From positions 2,582,959 through 2,646,958 of the forward strand of contig NZ_KI866530.1 in the NCBI RefSeq assembly GCF_000511175.1: 64,000 nucleotides of DNA, written 5' to 3'. A program made the translations under genes and the position numbers. Numbering within the stretch: the stretch's first letter is position 1; every line of letters begins with the position of its first letter. The notes beneath the pieces are model-generated. The model was not told the DNA's origin, did no database searches, and was given only the letters and a program-made list of their open reading frames with translations. This DNA is from Sediminibacterium salmoneum NBRC 103935. Its GTDB lineage: Bacteria > Bacteroidota > Bacteroidia > Chitinophagales > Chitinophagaceae. Positions 42,591 through 51,339 of this stretch are shown here, one piece after another.

Positions 42591-43646
42591 CTAATTTAAT
42601 AAGCGGGTCATGATTTCAATGCCCAGTTTGTCTGCAATATCATTTTTGCTGAATGCATTAATAACTATCACAATACACTGTTGGTTTTTGGGATTAAATG
42701 CGGCAAAAGTTGAGAACCCATATGTGCCGCCGTTATGCCAATACAAAAGCGTTTTGCCAGATTGTTCAAGCGTGTGCCAGCCTTTTGCAATGGCTATCTG
42801 GTTATTTACACTGGCAGTTTTGGTTAGCACAGATTTAACCACAGGGTGGGAGGCTTGACTGGCCATGAATTCAAGATATTGCAACAAATCCGTGGCGTCT
42901 GATTTAATGCCACCAGCGCCGGCTAAAATACCCATGTCCCAATAAGCTGCGGGTTCAATACCAAAAAAACCAATTGCTTTGGGCATTTTTTTGGCTGCTT
43001 GTAAACCCGTATGTTTAAGTTGAATGGGTTGATTAATATACTGGTTTAATAATTTCTCATAGCTTTTGCCACTGATATTTTGCGCAATCACACCTGCTAA
43101 TCCTGCCCCTAAATTAGAGTAAGCTACTTTGCCAAATGTTTTAGGATCTGTCTTGCTCAAATACAAATAAAGGTTTTCAAGATTGTAGTTAGAATAAGGT
43201 TGTAAGCGATCTTTCGGAATACCCATATTCTCAGGCAATCTGGGTAAGCCAGATGTGTGGTTCATTAAATGCACCAATTGAATGGGTAAAATAAAAGGAT
43301 TATTTTTTAAAGTATCGGGTAAGTATTCTACCATTAAACTGGTATCGGAAATACCACGGGATTGCAATACCGATTCAAGTAAAAAGGCAGTAAATGTTTT
43401 GCTGATACTTCCTATTTCGAATTGAGTGGTTGGTGTAAAAAGCTCGTTGGTTTGTTTATCTGCTACTCCTGCACTAAAATATTGGCGCTGGCCTTTTATA
43501 GAACTGGCAATATATATACCCGGCACTGTATTTAATTTAAATACACTGTCTACTTTGGCCTGAATTGCCAAAGCAATATTGTCCTGTGCATGCACTACTT
43601 CTGCAAAGCAAAACAGACCAATCAAAATGCACCTGAATCTTTTCAT
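42591..43646 (-). CDS. Serine hydrolase, beta-lactamase class C family
   Basis: 351-residue exported penicillin-recognising hydrolase. It has a Sec signal (ending EVVHA), then SxxK as Ser80-Ile-Ser-Lys83 (EIGSISKTF), the second motif YSN in VAYSNLGAGLAG, and the third motif as HNGGTYGFSTF. It could be a D-aminopeptidase, esterase or peptidoglycan enzyme rather than a true beta-lactamase. It lies directly after the cystathionine gamma-synthase gene with no gap. Confidence 0.9.
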   Translation of the reverse strand: MKRFRCILIGLFCFAEVVHAQDNIALAIQAKVDSVFKLNTVPGIYIASSIKGQRQYFSAGVADKQTNELFTPTTQFEIGSISKTFTAFLLESVLQSRGISDTSLMVEYLPDTLKNNPFILPIQLVHLMNHTSGLPRLPENMGIPKDRLQPYSNYNLENLYLYLSKTDPKTFGKVAYSNLGAGLAGVIAQNISGKSYEKLLNQYINQPIQLKHTGLQAAKKMPKAIGFFGIEPAAYWDMGILAGAGGIKSDATDLLQYLEFMASQASHPVVKSVLTKTASVNNQIAIAKGWHTLEQSGKTLLYWHNGGTYGFSTFAAFNPKNQQCIVIVINAFSKNDIADKLGIEIMTRLLN

Positions 43647-44786
43647 TTATGCCAAAGCATTATCTAAATCATGAATTAAATCATCCGCATCTTCCACGCC
43701 AATGCTCAATCTGATTAAGGTGTCGCTTAATCCATTCGCAATTCTTTTTTCTCTGGGAATAGAAGCATGGGTCATTGATGCCGGATGATTAATCAGACTT
43801 TCTACCCCTCCCAGGCTTTCAGCCAAAGAAAATAATTTAGTAGAAGATAAAACCTTTTTGGCTGCTTCTATGCTATCGTCTTTTAATTCAAAGGAAAGCA
43901 TGCCACCAAAATCACGCATTTGTTTTCTGGCTATGGCATAGTTGGGATGATCTTCAAAACCACACCAGTATACTTTACCTACTTTCGGATGCATTCTTAA
44001 CCAATGAGCAATGGTTCTTCCGTTTTCGCAATGTCTTTGCATGCGTAAGTGCAGGGTCTTGATACCTCTTAATACCAAAAAGCAATCCATTGGGCCGGGA
44101 ACTGCTCCGCAGCTTTTCTGAATAAAATACAATTGCTCTCTGAGTTCTGCACTGTTCATCATTAATGCTCCCTGAATTACATCGCTGTGACCACCTAAGT
44201 ATTTTGTAGCAGAATGCATCACTATATCTGCACCCATGTCCAGCGGATTCTGCAAGTAAGGTGAAGCAAAAGTATTGTCTACACAAAGCAATACATTATT
44301 GGCTTTTGCTATGGCAGCAGTGCCTTCAATATCTGTGATATTCATTAATGGATTGGTTGGTGTTTCAATCCATATCAGTTTGGTTTTGTTGCTAACCGCA
44401 TTCTTGATATTGTTGATGTCTGTAGTGTCTACATAAGTAAATACAATACCAAATCGCTCGTATACTTTAGAAAACAAACGATAAGTGCCGCCGTACATAT
44501 CATTGGCAGCAATTACTTCATCGCCGGGTGACAATAGTTTCATTACTGCATCGGTGGCGGCAACACCACTACCAAATGCCAGTCCAAATTTTCCATTTTC
44601 AATTTGAGCATAAGCTTCTTCCAGCGCTTTTCTGGTTGGGTTCTGGCTTCTTGCATATTCAAATCCCTTGTTTACACCCGGTGCTTCCTGAACATACGTA
44701 GAAGTTTGATAAATAGGAGTCATAATGGCTCCGGTAGAAGGATCAGGTTCTGCGCCTGCGTGGATGTATTTGGTAGCAATCTTCAT
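43647..44786 (-). CDS. Cystathionine gamma-synthase (PLP-dependent, Cys/Met metabolism)
   Basis: 379-residue PLP enzyme of the Cys/Met metabolism family. The Schiff-base Lys195 is in HSATKYLGGHSDV, phosphate ligands are in FGSGVAATDAV, and Tyr/Arg blocks are in FEYARSQNPTR. The ending SIGVEDADDLIHDLD is typical. Sequence character favours gamma-synthase (O-acyl-homoserine plus cysteine to cystathionine), but gamma-lyase (reverse) is not excluded. It is flanked by DUF2911 (4-base gap) and the serine hydrolase in the operon. Confidence 0.9.
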   Translation of the reverse strand: MKIATKYIHAGAEPDPSTGAIMTPIYQTSTYVQEAPGVNKGFEYARSQNPTRKALEEAYAQIENGKFGLAFGSGVAATDAVMKLLSPGDEVIAANDMYGGTYRLFSKVYERFGIVFTYVDTTDINNIKNAVSNKTKLIWIETPTNPLMNITDIEGTAAIAKANNVLLCVDNTFASPYLQNPLDMGADIVMHSATKYLGGHSDVIQGALMMNSAELREQLYFIQKSCGAVPGPMDCFLVLRGIKTLHLRMQRHCENGRTIAHWLRMHPKVGKVYWCGFEDHPNYAIARKQMRDFGGMLSFELKDDSIEAAKKVLSSTKLFSLAESLGGVESLINHPASMTHASIPREKRIANGLSDTLIRLSIGVEDADDLIHDLDNALA

Positions 44787-44790
44787 ATCA

Positions 44791-45363
44791 TTATTTTTTT
44801 GCGTTTACTAAACTTAGGGGTAATTCTGCTTTCTGGTTATCCCAGAGAAATACCAGACTGGCTTTGTCTGCTGAATCTTTAAAATAGATGGTGAAAGTCT
44901 CTACTATTTCCACTGTTGTTTCTGGTTTTATTTCAGCTCTTGCTATGTCTTTTCTGGTATCGTAGGTAAAACTTCCCCAGCAAAAATTATCCTTACTTAC
45001 AATAATAGTCCATTTGTTTTCTGTTGGTACACAAAATAATGTGTATCGACCTTTTGGTAAAACTTTATTGGCCATTTTAACCGGGCTGAATATTTCCAGT
45101 TCGGTGGCTTCATTGGCACCCAGTCTCCATAGTTCATTGTATTTTATGATACCCCCGAAAATGGTTCTTCCATTTTTCATGGGGCGGCCATAAATAACCC
45201 TGGCAATGGGTTGATTCTTGGCTTTCCCGCTCATTTTTAGCAAAGGGTAATTGTCGGGCCAATAACTCATGTCCATGGGTGACTTGTCTAATTCTGTTGG
45301 TTTTTGCTGGGCAAAGACAGCAAGAGAGGCAAACACAAATGCCAATAGGAGTCCGATTCGCAT
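44791..45363 (-). CDS. DUF2911 family protein
   Basis: 190-residue exported protein of the DUF2911 family. It has a Sec signal (LLLAFVFASLAVFA-QQ), then the hallmark RVIYGRPMKNGRTIFGG followed by LWRLGANEATELEIF, and LPKGRYTLFCVPTENKWTIIVSKD. Its role is unknown. It lies between acpH (29 bases) and the cystathionine gamma-synthase gene (4 bases). Confidence 0.9.
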   Translation of the reverse strand: MRIGLLLAFVFASLAVFAQQKPTELDKSPMDMSYWPDNYPLLKMSGKAKNQPIARVIYGRPMKNGRTIFGGIIKYNELWRLGANEATELEIFSPVKMANKVLPKGRYTLFCVPTENKWTIIVSKDNFCWGSFTYDTRKDIARAEIKPETTVEIVETFTIYFKDSADKASLVFLWDNQKAELPLSLVNAKK

Positions 45364-45392
45364 ATTGTAATAATTTTTACAAATATACTTGG

Positions 45393-45986
45393 CTATTTTG
45401 CTATCAGGTCTTCAAATTGACCAATGGCAAAATTTTTAACATCTGCCAGAAAAAAATCAGACAGTTCCTGCATCTGAAGATAATTTCTTTTGAATAACTC
45501 AAAAGCCTCTTGGGAATGCTCCAGGTAGGTGGCCCTTCTCACCAGTCCTTTAAAACTGTTTTCTATGCCCCATTCATAGCGGTAATTAAACAACCAGTTC
45601 TGTTGTTCCATAAAAGGGAACATGCTGTAAAATGGTTCAGGAAACCAATTCCGCTGCTGATTTAGTAAGCCATAGGTTTTTTTAGTAAAATCCATCCAGC
45701 TTTCTGCATTCAATTCATTTGGGTGGATGGCCAGAAAATGATCGTAAACAATATCTGTGAAAGCCCCGGCGTACAAACGAACAGCCGGAGAAAAAAACTT
45801 CTTTATTTCCTTTGTAATTAAATGATCATCTGTATACAAGTCAATAGCCCGGTGCAAACGTATCCCTTTTTGAATACCTGCCGGATAATCAAATTGTTTT
45901 TTGCCTTTAATGAAATCACTGATCATATTTCCCGTCAGTATTTCGGGATGATCAAAGGAAAAGTAGGCGTGTGCTAGATAATTCAT
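45393..45986 (-). CDS. acpH: Acyl carrier protein phosphodiesterase
   Basis: 197-residue AcpH (DUF479) protein, which removes the phosphopantetheine arm from acyl carrier protein. It has the typical opening MNYLAHAYFSFDHPEILTGN, FIKGKKQFDYPAGIQKGIRLHRAIDLYTDDH with HD-type metal residues, and YDHFLAIHPNEL. It overlaps the hydrolase stop by 4 bases (ATGA), so the two are translationally coupled. Confidence 0.92.
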   Translation of the reverse strand: MNYLAHAYFSFDHPEILTGNMISDFIKGKKQFDYPAGIQKGIRLHRAIDLYTDDHLITKEIKKFFSPAVRLYAGAFTDIVYDHFLAIHPNELNAESWMDFTKKTYGLLNQQRNWFPEPFYSMFPFMEQQNWLFNYRYEWGIENSFKGLVRRATYLEHSQEAFELFKRNYLQMQELSDFFLADVKNFAIGQFEDLIAK

Positions 45987-47413
45987 TTGTACAGGGCTAA
46001 TATCCAGTTGCTAATTTTTTCTAAAGCAATCGGGGCAAAACTTTCTGCTATGCTTTCGTAGGATTGCTCAGGGTTTTGGGCCGTTTGAAACAAGTGGTTT
46101 AATGAGGGAATTATTTTTACTTCGTATTGTTTGTTCCCGGCTTTTTTTAGTGCCTTATCAATTCCATTGATATTTTCATTGGCCAATACCTGTATATCAT
46201 AGGATCCATTGATGGCCAGAACAGGCAATTTTACTTTGGATAGATTCTCGAAAGGTTCATAGTTTAAAAAATATTGTAACCATACAAGACCCGAAGCAAA
46301 TTGATTTACCAGGGTTTTGTATGGATTGATTCCGGTAGCCAGGAATAATTTGTTTTCATCAATAGTTGAATTTGTTGCTTTCCAATCTGCATATACAGCT
46401 TCCATTTTTTTCTTAATGGTATCTGCTGAAGTGCTGAAACGGAAGGGTGAATTCATTTTGTTTACCAAATCGGCGGCTATATTATAATCTTCCGGGTTCA
46501 GGTTAGGTTTAATAAAGTTACGTCGCATTTGTCCGTTCCAGATTTCGTAACCCGCTACACCTGGTCCTGCCAGTAATGTAATGAATGCCACGTTTTTATT
46601 TCGGGCAGCAACCAGTGGAGCAATCATGCCACCTTCGCTGTGCCCGATCAATCCCAGTTTTTTAGCATTAATTTCTTTTCTGCTTTGTAAATAGGCAAGT
46701 CCGGCTTCTACATCTTTGGCAAAATCTTCACTGGTTAGTTGGGTTGGGTTAGGCCCCAGACTTGTTTTTCCCATTCCTCTGTCATCTACTCTTAAAACAC
46801 CAATTCCTGATTTGGTTAAGTGATCTGCCAATACCCAGTAAATTTTATGATTGAACATAGAACCGTCTCTGTCCTGTGAACCACTACCTGAGATGAGTAT
46901 TACGGCAGGAAAGTCTTTCTTGTTTTTAGGAAGGGTGAGTGTTGCTCCAAACTGAACTGTACCTTCCTGATTGCTATAAGTTACTTCTTCAACAGAATAG
47001 TCAAAAGGTGGCTGAGGGGTTTGTGGTCTTTTTATTTCTGGCTTGCTTGCTTTGCCCTCCTTTGATTTTAAAAGCACCATCGGAGCTTTGAAATTTCCTT
47101 GTTGAAAAGTTCCGTAAATACTATCTGCTCCATTCCATTTGCCGGTATAACTCCCGTTTATCAATGGTATTCGAATGACCAGACTGTCGTTCTTCAGCTC
47201 TGTAGCGCCAGTGTTAATGCCAAATGCATTTTGTGCAGGGCTATCAAAAGTGGAAGATAATTGTGTGCCCGATTTTGTAATGGTAAAGACCAAGGGCAAT
47301 GCATTTCCATTGATGCTTAAACCACCATTCCATATACCCGTAATATCCTGTGCAATACTATTCTTTGCAATGAGAACAGTGGCCAAAATGAAGAGTCTCC
47401 ATTTATTTCTCAT
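45983..47413 (-). CDS. Secreted alpha/beta hydrolase
   Basis: 476-residue exported hydrolase with a Sec signal (to about residue 21). A small beta-rich N-terminal domain (TGIWNGGLSINGNALPLVFTI, about 22-130) is followed by an alpha/beta hydrolase domain. The nucleophile elbow is GHSEGGM, LRVDDRGMGKT is the oxyanion side, LAINGSYDIQV the late Asp region and PSLNHLFQTA the His. It overlaps sdpI by 11 bases and acpH by 4. Probable esterase or peptidase; substrate unknown. Confidence 0.88.
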   Translation of the reverse strand: MRNKWRLFILATVLIAKNSIAQDITGIWNGGLSINGNALPLVFTITKSGTQLSSTFDSPAQNAFGINTGATELKNDSLVIRIPLINGSYTGKWNGADSIYGTFQQGNFKAPMVLLKSKEGKASKPEIKRPQTPQPPFDYSVEEVTYSNQEGTVQFGATLTLPKNKKDFPAVILISGSGSQDRDGSMFNHKIYWVLADHLTKSGIGVLRVDDRGMGKTSLGPNPTQLTSEDFAKDVEAGLAYLQSRKEINAKKLGLIGHSEGGMIAPLVAARNKNVAFITLLAGPGVAGYEIWNGQMRRNFIKPNLNPEDYNIAADLVNKMNSPFRFSTSADTIKKKMEAVYADWKATNSTIDENKLFLATGINPYKTLVNQFASGLVWLQYFLNYEPFENLSKVKLPVLAINGSYDIQVLANENINGIDKALKKAGNKQYEVKIIPSLNHLFQTAQNPEQSYESIAESFAPIALEKISNWILALYK

Positions 47414-48065
47414 GTTGTTGTTTTTTATAGAATCGGTAAGAATAAATCATGGGATAAATAACAATGACTGCCAATATAATCATGCCTATGGTGAATCCTG
47501 AAGTGCCATTAAAAAAAGGTGTAATTATAGCAATTGAAATTCCCCCTATCATCCAGAGTTTGCTCCCAATCTGATGTGTTTTTCTCCAGTTCTCAGGATC
47601 TTCCAGTGTCCAGGGCAAACGCATGCCTATAAAGTAGTTGGGTTTAATGCTGTGCATGAAATTGCCTAGTCCTGCAAAAAACAAACCGATTAACGGCATT
47701 AAATATTTGTTTCCCTCAAGGCTGCCGGTTTGCGTTGAATGAATAATTACCATTTGAATGGCACTTAGAAACACTAGCAACATGTAGGCGATTTTTTGCA
47801 ACAACTCTGGTGACTGGCCCGATTTTTTTGGATCAATTTTATTGGCGTATTTAACCAGAAAATAGGTAAACAGTGATATGCCTGTCATGAATAGGGTCAT
47901 CACAAGCAAGGTTGATTTTTCACCCCTGCCATCTACTTCTCCCTTGTGATTGAAATGGGTGGGCACAATATCGGGCAATGACCCGTAAATGCTTGCCAGG
48001 TAAGCAATGGGTAGGCCAATGCAGATTAAAATGATGAGCCATTCTTTCCAGTTAAATGTCTTCAT
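47403..48065 (-). CDS. sdpI: SdpI family membrane protein
   Basis: 220-residue inner-membrane protein. The DUF1648 part has LPDIVPTHFNHKGEVDG after the first segment. The SdpI part has YFIGMRLPWTLEDPENWRKT, which is diagnostic. About six membrane segments are predicted. In Bacillus SdpI gives immunity to the SDP toxin and works with SdpR. Here it sits 5 bases after an SdpR-like regulator and overlaps the next hydrolase gene by 11 bases. No toxin genes are seen, so its role may be general envelope protection. Confidence 0.9.
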   Translation of the reverse strand: MKTFNWKEWLIILICIGLPIAYLASIYGSLPDIVPTHFNHKGEVDGRGEKSTLLVMTLFMTGISLFTYFLVKYANKIDPKKSGQSPELLQKIAYMLLVFLSAIQMVIIHSTQTGSLEGNKYLMPLIGLFFAGLGNFMHSIKPNYFIGMRLPWTLEDPENWRKTHQIGSKLWMIGGISIAIITPFFNGTSGFTIGMIILAVIVIYPMIYSYRFYKKQQHEK

Positions 48066-48070
48066 ACGAT

Positions 48071-48331
48071 TTATTTTTTTCGTTTAAACTGTAGCATCCA
48101 TTTCAGCATTTCATCCATTACCGTTGTATTAATGGAATAATGAATAAACTGTCCGTCTTTGTTGGCTATCACCAGCCCTGCTTGTTTTAACAGGTCCAGA
48201 TGGTGCGAAATACTGGGCTTGGAAATATTGAATTGATCGGCAATTTCTCCGGCAGTCATATCCCTGTCTTTCAATAGTTCCAGTATTTCCCTTCTGGTAG
48301 TATCATTCAATGCCTTAAAAATGATGTTCAA
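48071..48331 (-). CDS. sdpR: SdpR-like ArsR-family autorepressor
   Basis: 86-residue winged-helix regulator. The motif NIIFKALNDTTRREILELLK, the helix-turn-helix in AGEIADQFNISKPSISHHLDLLKQAGLV, and the wing (NKDGQFIHYSINTTV) match the SdpR type of ArsR family. It lacks the metal Cys pairs of sensor ArsRs. It heads a nine-gene minus-strand operon. A perfect palindromic operator lies 10 bases upstream of its start (48341-48360), implying autorepression, probably relieved with SdpI as in Bacillus. Confidence 0.92.
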   Translation of the reverse strand: MNIIFKALNDTTRREILELLKDRDMTAGEIADQFNISKPSISHHLDLLKQAGLVIANKDGQFIHYSINTTVMDEMLKWMLQFKRKK

Positions 48332-48340
48332 CTTTTAGAT

Positions 48341-48360
48341 ATTTAGACAAATGTCTAAAT
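48341..48360. promoter_or_regulatory. Palindromic operator of sdpR-sdpI operon
   Basis: ATTTAGACA (48341-48349) and TGTCTAAAT (48352-48360) form a perfect 9-bp palindrome around AA. Size, symmetry and place, 10 bases upstream of sdpR, are those of an ArsR-type autorepressor operator. Confidence 0.7.
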
Positions 48361-48378
48361 AATATTTCAGAATTGCAA

Positions 48379-48420
48379 ATTTTACAGTGAGAAATCAAAC
48401 TGTAGTTGAATCTGTAAAAT
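48379..48420. other. Inverted repeat upstream of the sdpR operator
   Basis: ATTTTACAG (48379-48387) is perfectly inverted at 48412-48420 with a 24-base loop, between the end of the glycan cassette and sdpR. It may be a weak terminator for the cassette or a second protein site; no strong T-run supports the first. Confidence 0.35.
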
Positions 48421-48441
48421 GGGAAATCCTTTTTTAAGTAA

Positions 48442-49212
48442 CTACTTCATCAAAACGGGAAATCCAAACTGATTCATCGTGTCAAAAGATGCCTCCTTAG
48501 ATAAATCCTTCACCAGCTGCATCAGTCTTTCAATAAGTAAAGGACCACACCAGCGGCGGGTATAGGCTGGTAAACCATAGGGTTCAATTGGCGTAAATTC
48601 CCAGGGATGAAAATACAAGCAGAGATACCCATCTTTTGCCAGGGTCTGCAGGCAAAGTTGCTTATATACAGTATAGGGCATATTCTTGAAACTCAACCAG
48701 AATAGGGGTATGCGGATACCCGGACTAACGGATGCCGGAATTCTCATAATATCTTCTTCCTTATACGCGGTTCTGGGCAAATGAAAGTTATTGTATCTGC
48801 CGGGCAACCAGGTTGGGTTAATAGATGAGTCATACTGGTAGCCTGCTGCCAGCACATCCTTCATTAATACCGGGCGCATGCGGGGCATTCGAAGGCCCGT
48901 CACTTTTTTCCCGGTAATTTCTTCCAGTCTCAGCCTTGACTTTAATAAGTCTGCTGTTTCGTAATCGGTATGATAAAATGTATGAGAGGCAATTTCATGT
49001 TTTTCAGCAAGCAATCGGATGCGGTCAGGAAAATGATTGGCAAAATTAGCTGTCGTAAACAAGGTCGAAGGCACTCTTTCCAAAACAGGTTGAATGGCAT
49101 CAAGCCCATTGATACCTACCTGCATCTGATCGTCCACTGAAATTGCATATTGGTATTCCAGTGGCATGTCAAATTCTTCCACATCAAAACTCAGAAAAAC
49201 TTTTTTATTCAT
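48442..49212 (-). CDS. Polysaccharide deacetylase family protein
   Basis: 256-residue cytosolic-looking NodB/CE4-fold protein. Metal-site motifs are FDVEEFD (Asp10, Glu12) and SHTFYH (His77, His81); LRMPRMRPVLM replaces the usual RxPY. The C-terminus has CLYFHPWEFTP for the late His. It overlaps the GT2 gene by 8 bases and is last of a four-gene cassette with two glycosyltransferase-like proteins and a methyltransferase. It probably deacetylates or deformylates a lipid-linked sugar, as ArnD-type enzymes do. This last point is inference from context. Confidence 0.88.
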   Translation of the reverse strand: MNKKVFLSFDVEEFDMPLEYQYAISVDDQMQVGINGLDAIQPVLERVPSTLFTTANFANHFPDRIRLLAEKHEIASHTFYHTDYETADLLKSRLRLEEITGKKVTGLRMPRMRPVLMKDVLAAGYQYDSSINPTWLPGRYNNFHLPRTAYKEEDIMRIPASVSPGIRIPLFWLSFKNMPYTVYKQLCLQTLAKDGYLCLYFHPWEFTPIEPYGLPAYTRRWCGPLLIERLMQLVKDLSKEASFDTMNQFGFPVLMK

Positions 49213-50137
49213 TCTCCCAACTTCTTTCTTTTATAAAGTAGTGCGGCCTGTTTTTGCTTTGCATAAACAGCTTGCCCAGATAGAGGCCGATAATTCCAAG
49301 AATCATCAGTTGTAATCCCCCGAAAAAAGCAATGGCAGCAACAATAGAAGCCCAGCCGGAAACGGTATGGCCCTGATAAAAGCTATAAACGATATAGGGT
49401 ATATATAAGACCGATAAAAAAGCAAAGCTAAAACCCAGATAAGCTGCCATATACAATGGCTTCGTACTGAAAGAAGTAATTCCCTGCAGAGCAAAGCGTA
49501 CCATTTTTTTAATGGTGTATTTGGAAGCGCCGGAAAAACGGGCAGCGGGCATATAGGCAATTCCAGCCTGGCTGAATCCCATCCATTTTACAAGCCCTCT
49601 GATAAACAATTCGTGTTCTCTCAATTGTCTGAATGCCTCTACTACTTTCTTATCCATTAAACGGAAATCAGCGGTACCCTGTTCCAATTCAATGTCCGAC
49701 ATATTATTAATTACATCGTAAAAAAGTGCTGAAGTTTTCCTTTTCAGTAAAGACAAATCTTCCTGTTCTTTTCTGATGGTGTAAACCATGTCGGTACCTT
49801 CTTCCCATTTTTCCAGTAACAGGGGGATTAAAGCCGGCGGGTGTTGCAGGTCCGCATCCATCATGATAACCGCCTCTCCTTCGGCATGATCCAGACCCGC
49901 TTTCAGTGCATTCTGATGACCAAAATTTCTGGACAGACTCAGGTATTTAACCTGTTGATTTTCTTTAGAAAGTTTTTGTAAAACAGAAAGTGTATGGTCA
50001 CTGCTTCCGTCATCCACAAACAAAAAGTGATAGTGATAAGGCAGGTCTGTCATTACAGCAGCAATCTCCTTTATAATAACAGGAATATTTTTTTCTTCGT
50101 TGCAGGCCGGAATAACAAAACTGACTAATCTACTCAT
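49205..50137 (-). CDS. Glycosyltransferase family 2, dolichol-phosphate-sugar synthase type
   Basis: 310-residue GT-A enzyme. The nucleotide site is SFVIPACNEEKN and VDDGSSDHT, and the metal site is MMDADLQHP. The C-terminus has two membrane segments (about 232-255 and 268-290), as in polyprenyl-phosphate sugar transferases. Starting at 50137 the ATG overlaps the stop of the GT87-like gene (ATGA); a longer in-frame start at 50209 would lie inside that gene. It probably loads a sugar on undecaprenyl phosphate for the cassette. Confidence 0.92.
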   Translation of the reverse strand: MSRLVSFVIPACNEEKNIPVIIKEIAAVMTDLPYHYHFLFVDDGSSDHTLSVLQKLSKENQQVKYLSLSRNFGHQNALKAGLDHAEGEAVIMMDADLQHPPALIPLLLEKWEEGTDMVYTIRKEQEDLSLLKRKTSALFYDVINNMSDIELEQGTADFRLMDKKVVEAFRQLREHELFIRGLVKWMGFSQAGIAYMPAARFSGASKYTIKKMVRFALQGITSFSTKPLYMAAYLGFSFAFLSVLYIPYIVYSFYQGHTVSGWASIVAAIAFFGGLQLMILGIIGLYLGKLFMQSKNRPHYFIKERSWENE

Positions 50138-51339
50138 TGTCCTGATGAGAATTTGGGTAAATGAATTTTCCAGCAACTGATAATTAACCAGCACCAGATG
50201 ATAAAACAAGGTAAAGCTTTCAATGAATATGCAAGTATAATATTAATTCTTATGTAAGGGGGAATCAGGTCAGTCGGGGATAGAATGGTTAAAATAAATA
50301 ATATTGCCAATAGGATTTTTACATAATTGCTGATGGGCTTTTCCTGAAGTATAAACCATATTGCGGCACCCGTTACCGCAATTACAAAAGTGGGGCTTTC
50401 GGCAGCAGAACTAAAAATTACAACAGAAAGCAATACCAGTGCCAGATACGACAATCCAAATGTGGCACTTAATTGATTTTGTTTTTTTAACAAAGGAATT
50501 CCAAATAGGGTTCCTGCAACGGCAATAATCGGAAGATCAATCGGGCCATAGTAATGAAAGATTCTTCTGATCATGCCAGGTACAGAAATATCCTGCATGC
50601 CTGCAGTTCTGGAGTTATCTATATTTTGCTGATTACGTCGGATGATCTGATAGTACCAGTCTTCGTAGGTCTGCATAATATAGTCGGCACTTGAATATAC
50701 AATAGGTGCAACCACAATGATAGCCATCCATGCTATAAAGGAAAGTACAAACTGTAGCTTGTTTCTTGAGAAGAAGAAAAAAGCAAGGCCTGCAATTCCA
50801 TATAGTTTGGTTAGAAAACCCAGTGCTATAAATAAAGTAGCCAACCAGTCTTTTCCCCGAATAGTGAATACATAAGAGAAAATAAAAAATGCAGTGAACA
50901 TAGGATTGAACTGGACACTGTGAATAGATGTCATCATTTCAATCAATACAATCCAGTAAACAATAATTCTATGCTTCTCTTCAATAGGGAGTAGTTTCAA
51001 CGCATAAAACAGAGCTGCTGCATTTGCTATTGCCCAAAGAAAACAACCTATATAAGTGGGAAGTAGTGCAAAAGGTGCTATCACCAGCGAAAACGCCGGA
51101 CCATAATTGTTGAAGGATACATATTCATCAGGGTAATAGCTGAAAAGATATTTTTCCTGCACTACATGTCTGAATACGCCTTCAAAAATCAGGTAGTTGT
51201 CAATGCCTGTTAAACCTCTGCTTATTTCTGCAGTTACGGCTATGGCTGCCAGTAAAAACCAGATTACATATATCAGATAAATATCTCCTGCCCACCTGGT
51301 TTCCCACTTTTTATAGAATATGTTCGGTAGATGATTCAT
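50134..51339 (-). CDS. GT87-type (DUF2029) membrane glycosyltransferase
   Basis: 401-residue multi-pass membrane protein with about ten hydrophobic segments. The text NYGPAFSLVIAPFALLP after the first periplasmic loop, and LGFLTKLYGIAGLAFFFF, are typical of DUF2029/GT87 polyprenyl-phosphate-mannose-using transferases. It lies between the methyltransferase (no gap) and GT2 (4-base overlap). It would use the lipid-linked sugar made by the GT2 enzyme on the outer face of the inner membrane. Confidence 0.85.
   Translation of the reverse strand: MNHLPNIFYKKWETRWAGDIYLIYVIWFLLAAIAVTAEISRGLTGIDNYLIFEGVFRHVVQEKYLFSYYPDEYVSFNNYGPAFSLVIAPFALLPTYIGCFLWAIANAAALFYALKLLPIEEKHRIIVYWIVLIEMMTSIHSVQFNPMFTAFFIFSYVFTIRGKDWLATLFIALGFLTKLYGIAGLAFFFFSRNKLQFVLSFIAWMAIIVVAPIVYSSADYIMQTYEDWYYQIIRRNQQNIDNSRTAGMQDISVPGMIRRIFHYYGPIDLPIIAVAGTLFGIPLLKKQNQLSATFGLSYLALVLLSVVIFSSAAESPTFVIAVTGAAIWFILQEKPISNYVKILLAILFILTILSPTDLIPPYIRINIILAYSLKALPCFIIWCWLIISCWKIHLPKFSSGQ

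Noticed and set aside
42591-43646. Antibiotic-resistance beta-lactamase
   Set aside because: SxxK and YxN motifs are present but the family is broad and the context is an sdpR-led housekeeping-like operon; a true beta-lactamase is not supported.
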